The notes beneath the pieces are model-generated. The model was not told the origin of the DNA, made no database searches, and saw only the letters and a program-made list of their open reading frames with translations. From NCBI GenBank assembly GCA_018396405.1, contig JAGTQD010000009.1, forward strand, positions 1 to 34,546: a stretch of 34,546 nt of DNA, given 5' to 3'. Positions 16,844 through 25,107 of this stretch are shown piece after piece. The stretch's first letter is position 1, and the number at the start of each line of letters is the position of its first letter. Source of the DNA: Candidatus Bathyarchaeota archaeon. Its GTDB lineage: Archaea > Thermoproteota > Bathyarchaeia > Bathyarchaeales > DTEX01. The position numbers were made by a program, and so were the translations under genes.

Positions 16844-18023
16844 CCCTCACAGCTACAAGAGCTTCATTCATCTTACTCTCGTCAATAAATATGTTTATCG
16901 TTGATTTACTCGTTGTAACCTCAACTATGTTTATGCCTCTTGAAGCTAACGCGCCAGTTATTTTTGCAACCCATCCGGGGGAATCAATGAAGTCCGGGTG
17001 AGAGATCTCTATAAGGCCGACATTAGTTAGGCAGCTTAAAGCCTTAACGAAGCCCAGGCTGTGCAGATTGCTCATTAAGCCTTTCAGGTCTTTAGTCACT
17101 ACAAAGACTGTGATTGAGCGTCTACCAGTGCTGACTCCAAGAAGAGTATTTTCACCCAATAACTCAAACAACTGGCTCAGGTTTCTTGGATTTATATCGC
17201 AGATTAAGCTTATGGCAGCAATATTTCTCTCTTCCCTAATCTCAAAGGATCCTGAGTTTAGGACACCCATTATCTCCGTTCCAGGAGACCTCAAATCACC
17301 TGACATAAAGCCAACAACTCTCAACCTTTGGCCAGGAATCTTATATTTTAGAGCTTCAGCCTTAACAATTTTTGCACCGCCATGCGCGAGCTCAAACATT
17401 TCATAAATATCGATTTTGTCTAGTATTCGCGGTTTATTAACAATCTTGGGGTCTGCTGAGAGAACGCCCTCGGTCTCCTTAACGAGCAGGACTTCTCCAG
17501 CTCTTAGGCAATTCGCCAGCACGAGAGCGGTTGTGTCGCTCCCTCCCCTACCAAGCGTTGTTACATTTCCATTTTTATCTCTTCCAAGAAAGCCGCATAT
17601 GACTACTATTTTTCCACTTGAGAGAAGAGGCTCAATATACTTTTGGACGCGTATAAATGTTTCCTGCATGTCTGGTTTAGCATCTCTGAAGTTTGAGTCT
17701 GTTATTATAGGCCACTCCTCATGGCTTGGTTCAATATAGACGGCGTCCGCGCCAAGCGCCCTGAGCGCAGAACAAAAGATTCTTGCGCTCGTCCTCTCGC
17801 CCATCGAGAGAATATCGGCGTAATCTTTATCGCTGATCTTCCCTAGATGCGACATTATATCAATTAAGTTGTCTGTCGTGTTGCCCATTGCGGAGACTAC
17901 AACTATGATCTCCTTAAACCCTGATTTTAAGACCATCTCAGCAGCCTTTCTGATCTTCTCTCCGGTAGAAAGATCTGCGCCACCGAACTTTATTACGACT
18001 CTATCGCTTTTGAGGAAAGCCAC
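16827..18023 (-). CDS. lysC: Aspartate kinase
   Basis: Phosphorylates aspartate, the entry step to lysine and the wider aspartate family. Amino-acid kinase domain (about 1-240) begins VVIKFGGADLS; most aspartokinases have S or T after KFGG, here it is alanine (A16). The SMGERTSARI and TTLGRGGSDTTAL segments are intact. The C-terminal part (about 250-398) looks like two ACT domains, implying feedback inhibition by an amino acid, most likely lysine given the operon. GTG start at 18023 with a G-rich stretch upstream; seven bases separate it from the dapB stop. Confidence 0.93.
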   Translation of the reverse strand: MAFLKSDRVVIKFGGADLSTGEKIRKAAEMVLKSGFKEIIVVVSAMGNTTDNLIDIMSHLGKISDKDYADILSMGERTSARIFCSALRALGADAVYIEPSHEEWPIITDSNFRDAKPDMQETFIRVQKYIEPLLSSGKIVVICGFLGRDKNGNVTTLGRGGSDTTALVLANCLRAGEVLLVKETEGVLSADPKIVNKPRILDKIDIYEMFELAHGGAKIVKAEALKYKIPGQRLRVVGFMSGDLRSPGTEIMGVLNSGSFEIREERNIAAISLICDINPRNLSQLFELLGENTLLGVSTGRRSITVFVVTKDLKGLMSNLHSLGFVKALSCLTNVGLIEISHPDFIDSPGWVAKITGALASRGINIVEVTTSKSTINIFIDESKMNEALVAVRGALEA

Positions 18024-18030
18024 TCCCCCC

Positions 18031-18831
18031 TCATGATAATCCTAGCACATCATTCATACTATAAATTCCAGGCTTGTCTTGTCTATAAACCCACTCTGCG
18101 GCATATAGGGCACCCTGCGCAAAAACGCTTCTTGAGAAGGCTGTATGCTCAATCCGTATTATCTCATGTGGGCCAGCTATAATTACCTCGTGAACCCCAG
18201 GAATCCCACCGGCTCTGACCGCTAATATTTCCAGCTCGCCGGGTTTTCTGACGCTAATTCCCTCTCGGCCATATGTTACGCTGGTATATCCTTTTGCTTC
18301 AGCTATTATCTCCCCCATCTTCTTCGCTGTTCCACTCGGTGCATCTTTTTTGCCTGAGTGGTGCATCTCGATTATGCTGACATCATATTCGGCTGGGAAC
18401 ATCTTTATCATGCGTAGGAGATTGAAAAGTATATTTATGCCTATAGCGAAGTTCGGTGAGAAGACTGCTGGAACTTTATTTGAAACTGCATCCCTGATTT
18501 TCCTCATCTGCTCTTCTGTAAAGCCAGTTGTCCCCATGACTATCTTCTTACCTAAATCAGCCACTATTGGAATATTTACAACTTCAGCCTCAGGCGTCGT
18601 GAAAGATATATAGACGTCAGCTTCCTTGGCTGCCTCCATTATCCTCGATGGATCAACTATTTTGACATTCAAGTCGCAGATTCCAGCCTCCCTTAAAGTT
18701 TTGTTTACGTTTGGGTCATCTTTCGCCGCTATCGCGCCAGTTATCTTAAACCCCCTTGTGATAGCCTCTCTAATTAGCGTGCTGCCCATTCTCCCCGTAG
18801 CGCCTGCAACACATAGTTTAATACTGGTCAT
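18031..18831 (-). CDS. dapB: 4-hydroxy-tetrahydrodipicolinate reductase
   Basis: NAD(P)H-dependent reductase of the DAP route. The N-terminal GATGRMG loop (10-16) binds the nucleotide and the substrate motif is EMHHSGKKDAPSGTA. TTGFT and the FAIGINILF segment are also typical. 266 residues is normal. It overlaps dapA by 14 bases and is followed within seven bases by lysC, so it sits in the middle of the lysine operon. Confidence 0.95.
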   Translation of the reverse strand: MTSIKLCVAGATGRMGSTLIREAITRGFKITGAIAAKDDPNVNKTLREAGICDLNVKIVDPSRIMEAAKEADVYISFTTPEAEVVNIPIVADLGKKIVMGTTGFTEEQMRKIRDAVSNKVPAVFSPNFAIGINILFNLLRMIKMFPAEYDVSIIEMHHSGKKDAPSGTAKKMGEIIAEAKGYTSVTYGREGISVRKPGELEILAVRAGGIPGVHEVIIAGPHEIIRIEHTAFSRSVFAQGALYAAEWVYRQDKPGIYSMNDVLGLS

Positions 18832-19867
18832 AGGCTAGACCCTTCCAGAAATTTTCATTATATAATCGTTTACTTAAATCTACATCAAAGAAGTCTTCAA
18901 TAGGCTTAAGAAGTTCAGGGTTCTTCTCATAAACCGTTCTAACAGCCCTTAAAGCCACTTCCAAGCCCTTCTTTGTCATCTTCCCGAGGGGGCGCCTACA
19001 TGGGCCAGATGGCATACCCAAAATGTTCATGATGGTTTTATATGGAAGCGGGTTCCTAGCCCTGCATGAAACAATACCGTATGGTGTTTCCTCCTCAGTT
19101 TTAACAGTTACAATTGAGAATAATGGCTTTAATGCTTCGTTAAGACTTCTGGCCTCATCAATTCTCTTTTCGAGTATTGCTCTCGTTAATCTTTCAATAG
19201 CATTTGGAACTATGTTTGAGGATACAGAGACAACACCATTTGCGCGTATGTCTGGGTCAACCATTATCTCATATGTTTTATCGTCGTCTCCAGACAATAT
19301 ATAGAAATCGTTGCCGCAAAGCTTTCTGGTCAACCTCATATTCTCAATATTTCCAGTAGCCTCCTTAACAGCCCTAACATTCCTAAATTTTCTATGAAGG
19401 ATGGCTAGGTCTTGTGGGAGCAGTTGTGTTCCAGTCCTGCCTGGAATGACGTATGGTATTATCTGCATCTCAGGAAACATTTCTGCGATTGGCTCAATAT
19501 ACTCTCTCCTTATCTCTAGTGAGCTTGGCCCGTTGTAATATGGATCTACAAGCAAAACGCATTTAATGCCAAGGTCGTAGACTTCTCTTGTCATTCTAAT
19601 AGTCTTATCTGTCGAATTGCTTCCAGTCCCGGCTATAACTATGCATTTGTGGCCGGCATCCTCAAATACCTTCTTTATAACCTCTATACTCTCCTCGTGG
19701 GTTAATGTCGCGCTTTCCCCTGTTGTTCCAACAGCTAATATTCCGCTTACGCCCTCCTCAATTTGGAAATTAACTAATTTCTTTAGGCCTTCAAAGTCTA
19801 TGTCAAATCTATCTTTCATAGGGGTTATAAGGGCTGTATAACATCCATTTAACCTATCTATCTTCAT
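18818..19867 (-). CDS. dapA: 4-hydroxy-tetrahydrodipicolinate synthase (DapA family) with C-terminal extension
   Basis: Condenses pyruvate and aspartate semialdehyde. GTTGES (47-52), Y139 in PYVIPGRTG and the Schiff-base lysine K168 in RAVKEATGN are present. At 349 residues it exceeds the usual 290-300; the extra part is after about residue 300 and includes a CRRPLGK stretch. The usual asparagine after the catalytic-site tyrosine (YNVPGRTG) is a valine. I choose ATG at 19867: GAGG lies about 8 bases upstream, and the longer open frame to 20008 adds a tyrosine-rich, non-homologous leader crossing the promoter. First gene of the operon. Confidence 0.92.
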   Translation of the reverse strand: MKIDRLNGCYTALITPMKDRFDIDFEGLKKLVNFQIEEGVSGILAVGTTGESATLTHEESIEVIKKVFEDAGHKCIVIAGTGSNSTDKTIRMTREVYDLGIKCVLLVDPYYNGPSSLEIRREYIEPIAEMFPEMQIIPYVIPGRTGTQLLPQDLAILHRKFRNVRAVKEATGNIENMRLTRKLCGNDFYILSGDDDKTYEIMVDPDIRANGVVSVSSNIVPNAIERLTRAILEKRIDEARSLNEALKPLFSIVTVKTEEETPYGIVSCRARNPLPYKTIMNILGMPSGPCRRPLGKMTKKGLEVALRAVRTVYEKNPELLKPIEDFFDVDLSKRLYNENFWKGLAYDQY

Positions 19868-19905
19868 TCCCCATGCCTCTAAACGGCAAAATTGGATTCT
19901 ATATC

Positions 19906-19920
19906 TATTTATGTTTTTCG
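19906..19920 (-). promoter_or_regulatory. Promoter of the dapA-lysA operon
   Basis: On the minus strand CGAAAAAC (19920-19913) reads as a BRE and ATAAATA (19912-19906) as a TATA box, which would start transcription near 19882 and leave a short leader with a GAGG ribosome site. The BRE lies in the left arm of the palindrome listed next. Confidence 0.5.
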
Positions 19921-19939
19921 TTTGTAAAATACGAAAAAC
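19913..19939. promoter_or_regulatory. 27-bp palindrome between dapA and the divergent Lrp gene (operator candidate)
   Basis: Perfect 9-base arms GTTTTTCGT (19913-19921) and ACGAAAAAC (19931-19939) flank a 9-base A/T-rich centre. It lies between the lysine operon and an Lrp/AsnC regulator, where an Lrp-family dimer would be expected to bind. Each arm is also directly followed, in its own direction, by a TATA-like sequence, so the symmetry may partly reflect back-to-back BRE elements. Binding by the neighbouring regulator is inferred. Confidence 0.55.
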
Positions 19940-19950
19940 GTAAAAATAAT
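19931..19950 (+). promoter_or_regulatory. Promoter of the divergent Lrp gene
   Basis: ACGAAAAAC (BRE-like) followed by GTAAAAATAAT (TATA-like). Transcription would start near 19972, leaving a leader of about 28 bases with an AAAGGA stretch before the GTG at 20000. Confidence 0.4.
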
Positions 19951-19999
19951 ATCCATAAACTACATAAAACTTTTCAAAAGGAAAAGACAATATCATAAT

Positions 20000-20392
20000 G
20001 TGGATCAAATAGATCTCCAGATATTGCGCATATTAAAGGAGAATTCTAGAATCAAATACGTTGATATAGCTAAGGCTGTCGGCTTAACAGAGGGAGCTGT
20101 TAGAAGGAGGATAAAGCAGCTTAAGGAGAATGGAATAATAAAGAAATTTACAGTTGAAACCAGTATAGAGCTGGAGGGATTAGTTTTAATTGAAACCGAT
20201 GTGGCCAAGACGAAAGAGGTTGTTGAAAGGGTAAAGAAGATCGGCAATAAGGTCTTTGAAGTATCAGGCGAATATGATATTGCCGTGTTTGTATGGGCCT
20301 ATACTGTCGAGGAGCTGAATAGCAAGATAGACGAGATAAGGAGACTGCCAGGAGTCCTAAATACAAAGACATTGATAAAACTTAAAGATTAA
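20000..20392 (+). CDS. Lrp/AsnC family transcriptional regulator
   Basis: 130 residues with an N-terminal winged helix (MDQIDLQILRILKENSRI, then the recognition-helix region LTEGAVRRRIKQLKENG) and a C-terminal RAM effector domain from about residue 52, containing GEYDIAVFVWA. It binds DNA as a dimer or octamer and senses an amino acid. Divergent from dapA across a shared palindrome, so local control of lysine synthesis is the natural guess, by analogy to the LysM regulator of Sulfolobus; this is inference. GTG at 20000. Its 3' end overlaps the convergent prephenate dehydrogenase by four bases. Confidence 0.9.
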   Translation: MDQIDLQILRILKENSRIKYVDIAKAVGLTEGAVRRRIKQLKENGIIKKFTVETSIELEGLVLIETDVAKTKEVVERVKKIGNKVFEVSGEYDIAVFVWAYTVEELNSKIDEIRRLPGVLNTKTLIKLKD

Positions 20393-21264
20393 TTGTTTTT
20401 ACACTTAAGAGCGTTAAGAGCATTATACATTTTCTCATAAGCCTTGGCAAAATCTATATCTTTTGAGAGTAAAATCCGAGTTCTTGTATAAAATTTAATA
20501 AAGGTCTCATGGTCTTTGTTTTCTATAATATCTTTTAAATCCATAGCTTTCTTCATTAGCTTATTTAGATATATGGTAGCATATTTATTGTTCATCTGTA
20601 TCGAGGCGTAGAGTGAAGGATCCTCGCTCATCACAGCTTCGCTCAAAATAAACTGTAGTGTAAACGTTGTTCCACCAAGAGATTTCAGCATCCCTATATC
20701 TTCTTCACAGATAACTGAGGCAAAAATAATGTTTATAAAATGTGTTAAGGATAATGTTAAGGCCATAGCTTTATCATGAATGTCGCAGTCAACTGGAATT
20801 ATTGTTGCTTCTGGGAAAATTTTTTCCGCTAATTCTTTCTCGGCTATTGGGTCTGCTACTGGTATGAGGGCAATCTTTTCGCCGGAGAGTTTCTGGGCGC
20901 CTAGGCCAAAGAGTGGGTGTAGCGATAAAGGTCTTATGCCCTGTTCAGCAACTACTTTTAGAATTGGTAGAACCCCTGACTTGATTGAGGATATCTCTGC
21001 AACGACTGCCTGCCTTCTTATTCCCGGCAATATCTCAGTTAAAACCTTTGGGGTTATGTCTATTGGGGTTGAGATGAATATCAAGTCAGCCTTCTTAGCA
21101 GCTTCAATATTGTTTTCAGATAACATTACATTTAATGATTTAGCAACCTCTCTAGCCTTATCTACCCTAATATCTGATATTATCACTTCGTGACCATGTT
21201 CAAGAAAGTATCTTGCAAACCATGAGCCCATCCTACCAGCCCCGCCAATTATGGCGACAATCAT
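20389..21264 (-). CDS. tyrA: Prephenate dehydrogenase family protein
   Basis: NAD(P)-dependent step from prephenate towards tyrosine. Rossmann loop IIGGAGRMGSWFARYF at 5-20, then STPIDITPKVL, SLHPLFGLGAQ, and the helical dimerisation domain with the LSLTHFINI histidine (catalytic in TyrA). 291 residues is the monofunctional archaeal size. It follows the chorismate mutase gene after 20 bases, so the two form a chorismate-to-tyrosine unit; prephenate aminotransferase or dehydratase genes are not in the window. Confidence 0.9.
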   Translation of the reverse strand: MIVAIIGGAGRMGSWFARYFLEHGHEVIISDIRVDKAREVAKSLNVMLSENNIEAAKKADLIFISTPIDITPKVLTEILPGIRRQAVVAEISSIKSGVLPILKVVAEQGIRPLSLHPLFGLGAQKLSGEKIALIPVADPIAEKELAEKIFPEATIIPVDCDIHDKAMALTLSLTHFINIIFASVICEEDIGMLKSLGGTTFTLQFILSEAVMSEDPSLYASIQMNNKYATIYLNKLMKKAMDLKDIIENKDHETFIKFYTRTRILLSKDIDFAKAYEKMYNALNALKCKNN

Positions 21265-21284
21265 ATAAGACTAGCCTCCACACA

Positions 21285-21596
21285 TTATATGGGACTGGAT
21301 TCTGCGACTTCACGTTGCACGCGTTTAGCCTCTTCCATCAGAAGATTTAGGAGTCTCAGCGAAAAATCTATATTTATACCATGCTTTCTACTAAAATCTA
21401 TAACCTTATCCCTTAATTCATTCTCGACAAGGGGGTCATCAATGGGCATTTTATTTTTAACTTTTATCTCACCGATCCTCCTCGCAAGGGATAACCTCTC
21501 TCCAGATAACCGAATTATTTCGAGCGTTATCTCGGTAACCTTGTCTCTAAGCGTCTTGAGGTCATCAGGGAACAATTTTTCTCCCCAGAAACTCAT
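21285..21596 (-). CDS. Chorismate mutase (AroQ class)
   Basis: 103-residue all-helical enzyme converting chorismate to prephenate. The motifs LRDKVTEITLEIIRLSGERLSLARRIGEIK (N-terminal long helix, with the active-site arginines and lysine) and PLVENELRDKVIDFSRKHGI are characteristic. It is monofunctional and immediately upstream of the prephenate dehydrogenase gene. ATG at 21596 with A/T-rich DNA upstream shared with the divergent carbamoyltransferase gene. Confidence 0.9.
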   Translation of the reverse strand: MSFWGEKLFPDDLKTLRDKVTEITLEIIRLSGERLSLARRIGEIKVKNKMPIDDPLVENELRDKVIDFSRKHGINIDFSLRLLNLLMEEAKRVQREVAESSPI

Positions 21597-21724
21597 GTGG
21601 CTTTTTCAATCTAAAAGCTTTTTCGTGAGCCAATGCTTGGCTGACTACGGCGTGCAATAGATCGGCGCTTAAATCTCTTAAATTTATGGGAGATTTATAT
21701 TTTTATGGGAGAGGGTGGTGATTT

Positions 21725-22639
21725 ATGCATCTACTAAATTTTAAGGGCTGGTCCGGGGAGCAGATAATGGAGGTTGTTAATAAGGGTTTGGAGATAAAGA
21801 GGAATCCATCGGAGTATCGTAATGCCCTGAGCGGAAAGAGCCTAGCCATGATTTTTCAGAAGACCTCAACAAGGACTAGGGTATCCTTTGAGGTTGCGAT
21901 GACTCAGATGGGTGGTCATGCAATATACTTGGATTGGAGGGCAACAAACTTTACTATAGCGGACATTTATGATGAGACACAATATCTTTCACGAAATGTC
22001 GACTGTATATTAGCCAGGATGCTGAGACACTCAGACCTTCAGATTATGGCTAAGGCCTCGCGGGTTCCGGTGATAAATGGTTGTGATGAAAAGTATCATC
22101 CAAGCCAGGTGATCGCTGATCTCATAACAATGAAGGAGAAGAGGGGATCATTGAGGGGCGCTAAGGTTGTTTATATTGGCGTGCATAATAATGTATGTAA
22201 TTCTCTGATTGAGGCGTGCACGAAGGTTGGCATAAAAATAATGACTGTTACACCGATCTTTAATGAGCCCTCAAGAGATGATGAGCTTTTGGCGGAGGCT
22301 AGTAAGACTGGTCTCTGGGAGAGCACGCTTGACATGAAGAGCGCCGTGAAGGATTCCGACTTTGTTTATACTGATACTTGGGTTGACATGGAGTTCTTCT
22401 CGGATCCAAGGTATGCTGAGGAGAGGGAGAGGCGTATAAAGATTATGATGCCATACCAGATAAATAGGGAGAATATGGCTGGAAGCAATGCCTGGATAAT
22501 GCACGATATGCCGATACACAGGGGGTATGAGATAAGCCCCGAGATGATTGAGGATCCGAGATCAATCATTTATGAACAGAGCGAAAACAGATTATATGCT
22601 GCTAAAGCCATCCTATTAAAACTTCTTGGCAGATGTTAA
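21725..22639 (+). CDS. Divergent ornithine-carbamoyltransferase-like enzyme, substrate unknown
   Basis: 304-residue transcarbamylase. The N-terminal carbamoyl-phosphate domain is classical: AMIFQKTSTRTRVSFE with STRTR at 48-52, and HPSQ at 125-128 (HPCQ in ornithine transcarbamylase). The C-terminal amino-acid domain is not: where OTC has DxWxSMG it has DTWVDMEFF (217-225), and the HCLP active-site motif is HDMP (260-263), replacing the cysteine with aspartate D261. It also lacks the GE-containing loop segment of OTC around residues 72-80. I expect a carbamoyltransferase but not ordinary ornithine activity. ATG start preceded by GGTGGTGAT, a good ribosome site. Confidence 0.8.
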   Translation: MHLLNFKGWSGEQIMEVVNKGLEIKRNPSEYRNALSGKSLAMIFQKTSTRTRVSFEVAMTQMGGHAIYLDWRATNFTIADIYDETQYLSRNVDCILARMLRHSDLQIMAKASRVPVINGCDEKYHPSQVIADLITMKEKRGSLRGAKVVYIGVHNNVCNSLIEACTKVGIKIMTVTPIFNEPSRDDELLAEASKTGLWESTLDMKSAVKDSDFVYTDTWVDMEFFSDPRYAEERERRIKIMMPYQINRENMAGSNAWIMHDMPIHRGYEISPEMIEDPRSIIYEQSENRLYAAKAILLKLLGRC

Positions 22640-22666
22640 CCTATGGTGTCTAATAAGCCATAACTT

Positions 22667-22680
22667 TTAAATAACTCGTC
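22667..22680 (+). promoter_or_regulatory. Putative promoter of rpsG
   Basis: CTTTTAAATAACT, a TATA-like element about 50 bases before the uS7 start in the short gap after the carbamoyltransferase gene. The likely transcription start would be near 22700. Confidence 0.35.
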
Positions 22681-22722
22681 ATATCTTCAATAACTAGATC
22701 TACCGAAGACCTCGGTGGGAAT

Positions 22723-23313
22723 TTGGGAGACTTTCCAGAAGACTGGTATAAAAAATATTTGCTCTTCGGTAAGTGGAGCTGGGAGGGCATTGAGGTAAGG
22801 GATCCTGGGCTTAAAAAGTACATATGTCTCAGACCAGTCATCATACCGCACTCTATGGGAAGACATGCAAAAGTAAGGTTTGGTAAGGCTGAGGTTAATA
22901 TAGTTGAGAGACTTGTAAATCAGCTTATGCGGCCTGGAAGAAATGGTGGAAAGAAAGCTAAGGCTATTAAAATTGTCAAGAACGCCTTTGAGATAATCCA
23001 CCTCCAAACGGGCAAAAATCCGATAGAGATTCTTGTTAGAGCTATTGAGAATGCAGCGCCCTGCGAAGATACAACCAGAGTCATGTATGGTGGAATAGTT
23101 TATCACCAGTCGGTTGATGTATCCCCGCAGAGGAGGGTCGATTTAGCCCTACGATGGATCGGGGAGGGCGCCCGCGCATCATCCTTCAGCAACCCGAAAA
23201 CTATAGAAGAATGCTTAGCTGAGGAGATAATTTTAGCGGCAAACAATGATCTCAAGAGCTATGCTATACAGCGGAAGAACGAGCTAGAGAGAATAGCCCT
23301 ACATGCACGTTAA
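22723..23313 (+). CDS. rpsG: 30S ribosomal protein uS7 (S7)
   Basis: Assembly protein of the 30S head. The 196-residue archaeal/eukaryotic (S5e-type) form has [20 protein letters not shown] near the start, [42 protein letters not shown] and [22 protein letters not shown] start at 22723, with GGTGG four bases upstream. In many archaea S7 lies next to S12 and EF-1A; here it stands alone before the formylmethanofuran dehydrogenase genes. Confidence 0.96.
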   Translation: MGDFPEDWYKKYLLFGKWSWEGIEVRDPGLKKYICLRPVIIPHSMGRHAKVRFGKAEVNIVERLVNQLMRPGRNGGKKAKAIKIVKNAFEIIHLQTGKNPIEILVRAIENAAPCEDTTRVMYGGIVYHQSVDVSPQRRVDLALRWIGEGARASSFSNPKTIEECLAEEIILAANNDLKSYAIQRKNELERIALHAR

Positions 23314-23388
23314 ATTTATTTATACTGGTACAATTTATTTTAACTAAATTTGGCATTAAAGTAGGCTATAAGTTTTGGAGGAATGACC

Positions 23389-25092
23389 ATGGATTTGCTC
23401 ATAAAAAATGGCTATGTTTTTGATCCGTTGAACGGCATTGATGGCGAGATTATGGATATATCTGTTAAAGATGGGGTGATAGTTGAAAAGGTTGACGAGC
23501 ATAACGCCTACGTTATCGATGCTTCCGGAATGATTGTCATGCCTGGCGGAATAGATATACACACCCATATAGCTGGCGCTGAGGTTAACTCCGGCAGGCT
23601 TCTTAGGCCTGAGGATCACGTCCGAGATGTTGAGCCTAAGACCCCTCTAACTAGGTCGGGTGTAGGCTACTCTGTTCCTTCAACATTCACTACTGGCTAC
23701 CGCTATGCGCGCATGGGATATACTTTTCTCTGCAATCCGTCGATGCCGCCGCTCGAAGCTAAGCATACTCACGAGGAGCTCGATGATACTCCAATAGTTG
23801 ATAAAATAACTTATCCATTGCTTGGAGACTGGTGGTTCGTCTTAGAATATTTAAGAGATAGGAAGATTGAGGAGTGCGCTGAGCATGTAGCATGGATGAT
23901 AATTGCGACAAAGGGTTACGCGATCAAGATAGTTAATCCGGGCGGCTTAGAGACATGGGGGTTTGGTGGGAATGTTAAGAGCCTAGATGATCCCGTTCCA
24001 TACTTTAATGTTACTCCAAGAGAGATAATTCGTGGGCTATGCATGGTTAACAAGATGCTTAATCTACCGCATACAATTCATGTTCATACTAACAGGCTTG
24101 GTCAACCCGGCAATTACATAACAACTATTGAGACAATGGACTGTGTAAAGGATTTGGCAACGGGCGATAAGCTTATTATCCATATAACGCACTGCCAGTT
24201 CAGCGCGTTTAAGGGTGATAGCTGGGCGAACATGCGCTCCGGGGCTGATGACATATCTAAGTATGTTAACGCACATAGCCATGTTACTCTAGACATGGGC
24301 CAGGTAATTTTCACTGACACAACAACAATGACTGCTGACGGTCCATGGCAGTATACGCTCTATGGGATAAGCGGGAATAAGTGGGTTAACCATGACGTTG
24401 AGGTTGAGACGAGCTCAGGTATAGTTCCCTTTATATATAGACGTAAAAATTATGTTCATGCAACAATGTGGGCCATAGGCTTAGAGTTAGCCCTACTAAT
24501 AAGGGATCCCTGGAAAATATATTTGACGACGGATCATCCGAATGGAGGCCCCTTCACCGAGTATCCGAAGATAATATCCTGGCTAATGAGTAAGAAGGCT
24601 AGGGAGGAAATCCTCAAGAAAATTAATAGGAAGGCTAGGGCTAGGGCGCTTCTCCCGAGCATAGATAGAGAATATACATTTTATGAGATAGCAATTGTTA
24701 CGCGAGCTGGGCAGGCTAAAGCGTTGGGCTTAAAGAGAAAGGGCCATTTAGGTGTTGGCGCCGACGCTGACATAGCCATATATAATATTGACCCAAGGAA
24801 GGTTGACCCATCAAACGATTATAAGGCTGTTCAGAGGGCGTTTTCTAGGGCCGCATACACAATTAAGAGTGGAGAGATCGTTGTTAAGGATGGGGAAATC
24901 GTTAATACTCTGGATGGAAAAACCTATTGGATAAACTTTGAACCAACATCACAATTAGACCCATTATCAAATGTGGCAGCCGAACTGAAAAAGAGGTTTA
25001 GGGAGTATTGGACCGTTGAGATTGAAAACTATTTTATACCAGAAAGATATCTTAAGCATTCGGCATCAATAACTGTTAGACCGGGGGTATAG
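23389..25092 (+). CDS. fwdA: Formylmethanofuran dehydrogenase subunit A
   Basis: Amidohydrolase subunit that condenses formate with methanofuran in the reversible Fwd/Fmd complex, the entry to the archaeal Wood-Ljungdahl or methanogenic C1 branch. The metal-site residues are visible (numbering from the second ATG): HTH at 58-60, K180 in KIVNPGG (carboxylated lysine), H231 in IHVHTN, H268 in HITHCQ and D382 in TTDHPNGG. About 567 residues is full length. Two ATGs are near: the one at 23383 touches GGAGGA, while the one at 23389 is 7 bases away, so the latter is chosen. Followed by fwdC after 15 bases; fwdB and fwdD are not in the window. Confidence 0.95.
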   Translation: MDLLIKNGYVFDPLNGIDGEIMDISVKDGVIVEKVDEHNAYVIDASGMIVMPGGIDIHTHIAGAEVNSGRLLRPEDHVRDVEPKTPLTRSGVGYSVPSTFTTGYRYARMGYTFLCNPSMPPLEAKHTHEELDDTPIVDKITYPLLGDWWFVLEYLRDRKIEECAEHVAWMIIATKGYAIKIVNPGGLETWGFGGNVKSLDDPVPYFNVTPREIIRGLCMVNKMLNLPHTIHVHTNRLGQPGNYITTIETMDCVKDLATGDKLIIHITHCQFSAFKGDSWANMRSGADDISKYVNAHSHVTLDMGQVIFTDTTTMTADGPWQYTLYGISGNKWVNHDVEVETSSGIVPFIYRRKNYVHATMWAIGLELALLIRDPWKIYLTTDHPNGGPFTEYPKIISWLMSKKAREEILKKINRKARARALLPSIDREYTFYEIAIVTRAGQAKALGLKRKGHLGVGADADIAIYNIDPRKVDPSNDYKAVQRAFSRAAYTIKSGEIVVKDGEIVNTLDGKTYWINFEPTSQLDPLSNVAAELKKRFREYWTVEIENYFIPERYLKHSASITVRPGV

Positions 25093-25107
25093 GCCATCAT
25101 ATTCCAT

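Noticed and set aside
19868-20008. Longer dapA start at 20008
   Set aside because: The extra 47 residues have no DapA similarity, cross the palindrome and both promoters, and overlap the divergent Lrp gene. ATG at 19867 has a ribosome site and begins where the family begins.
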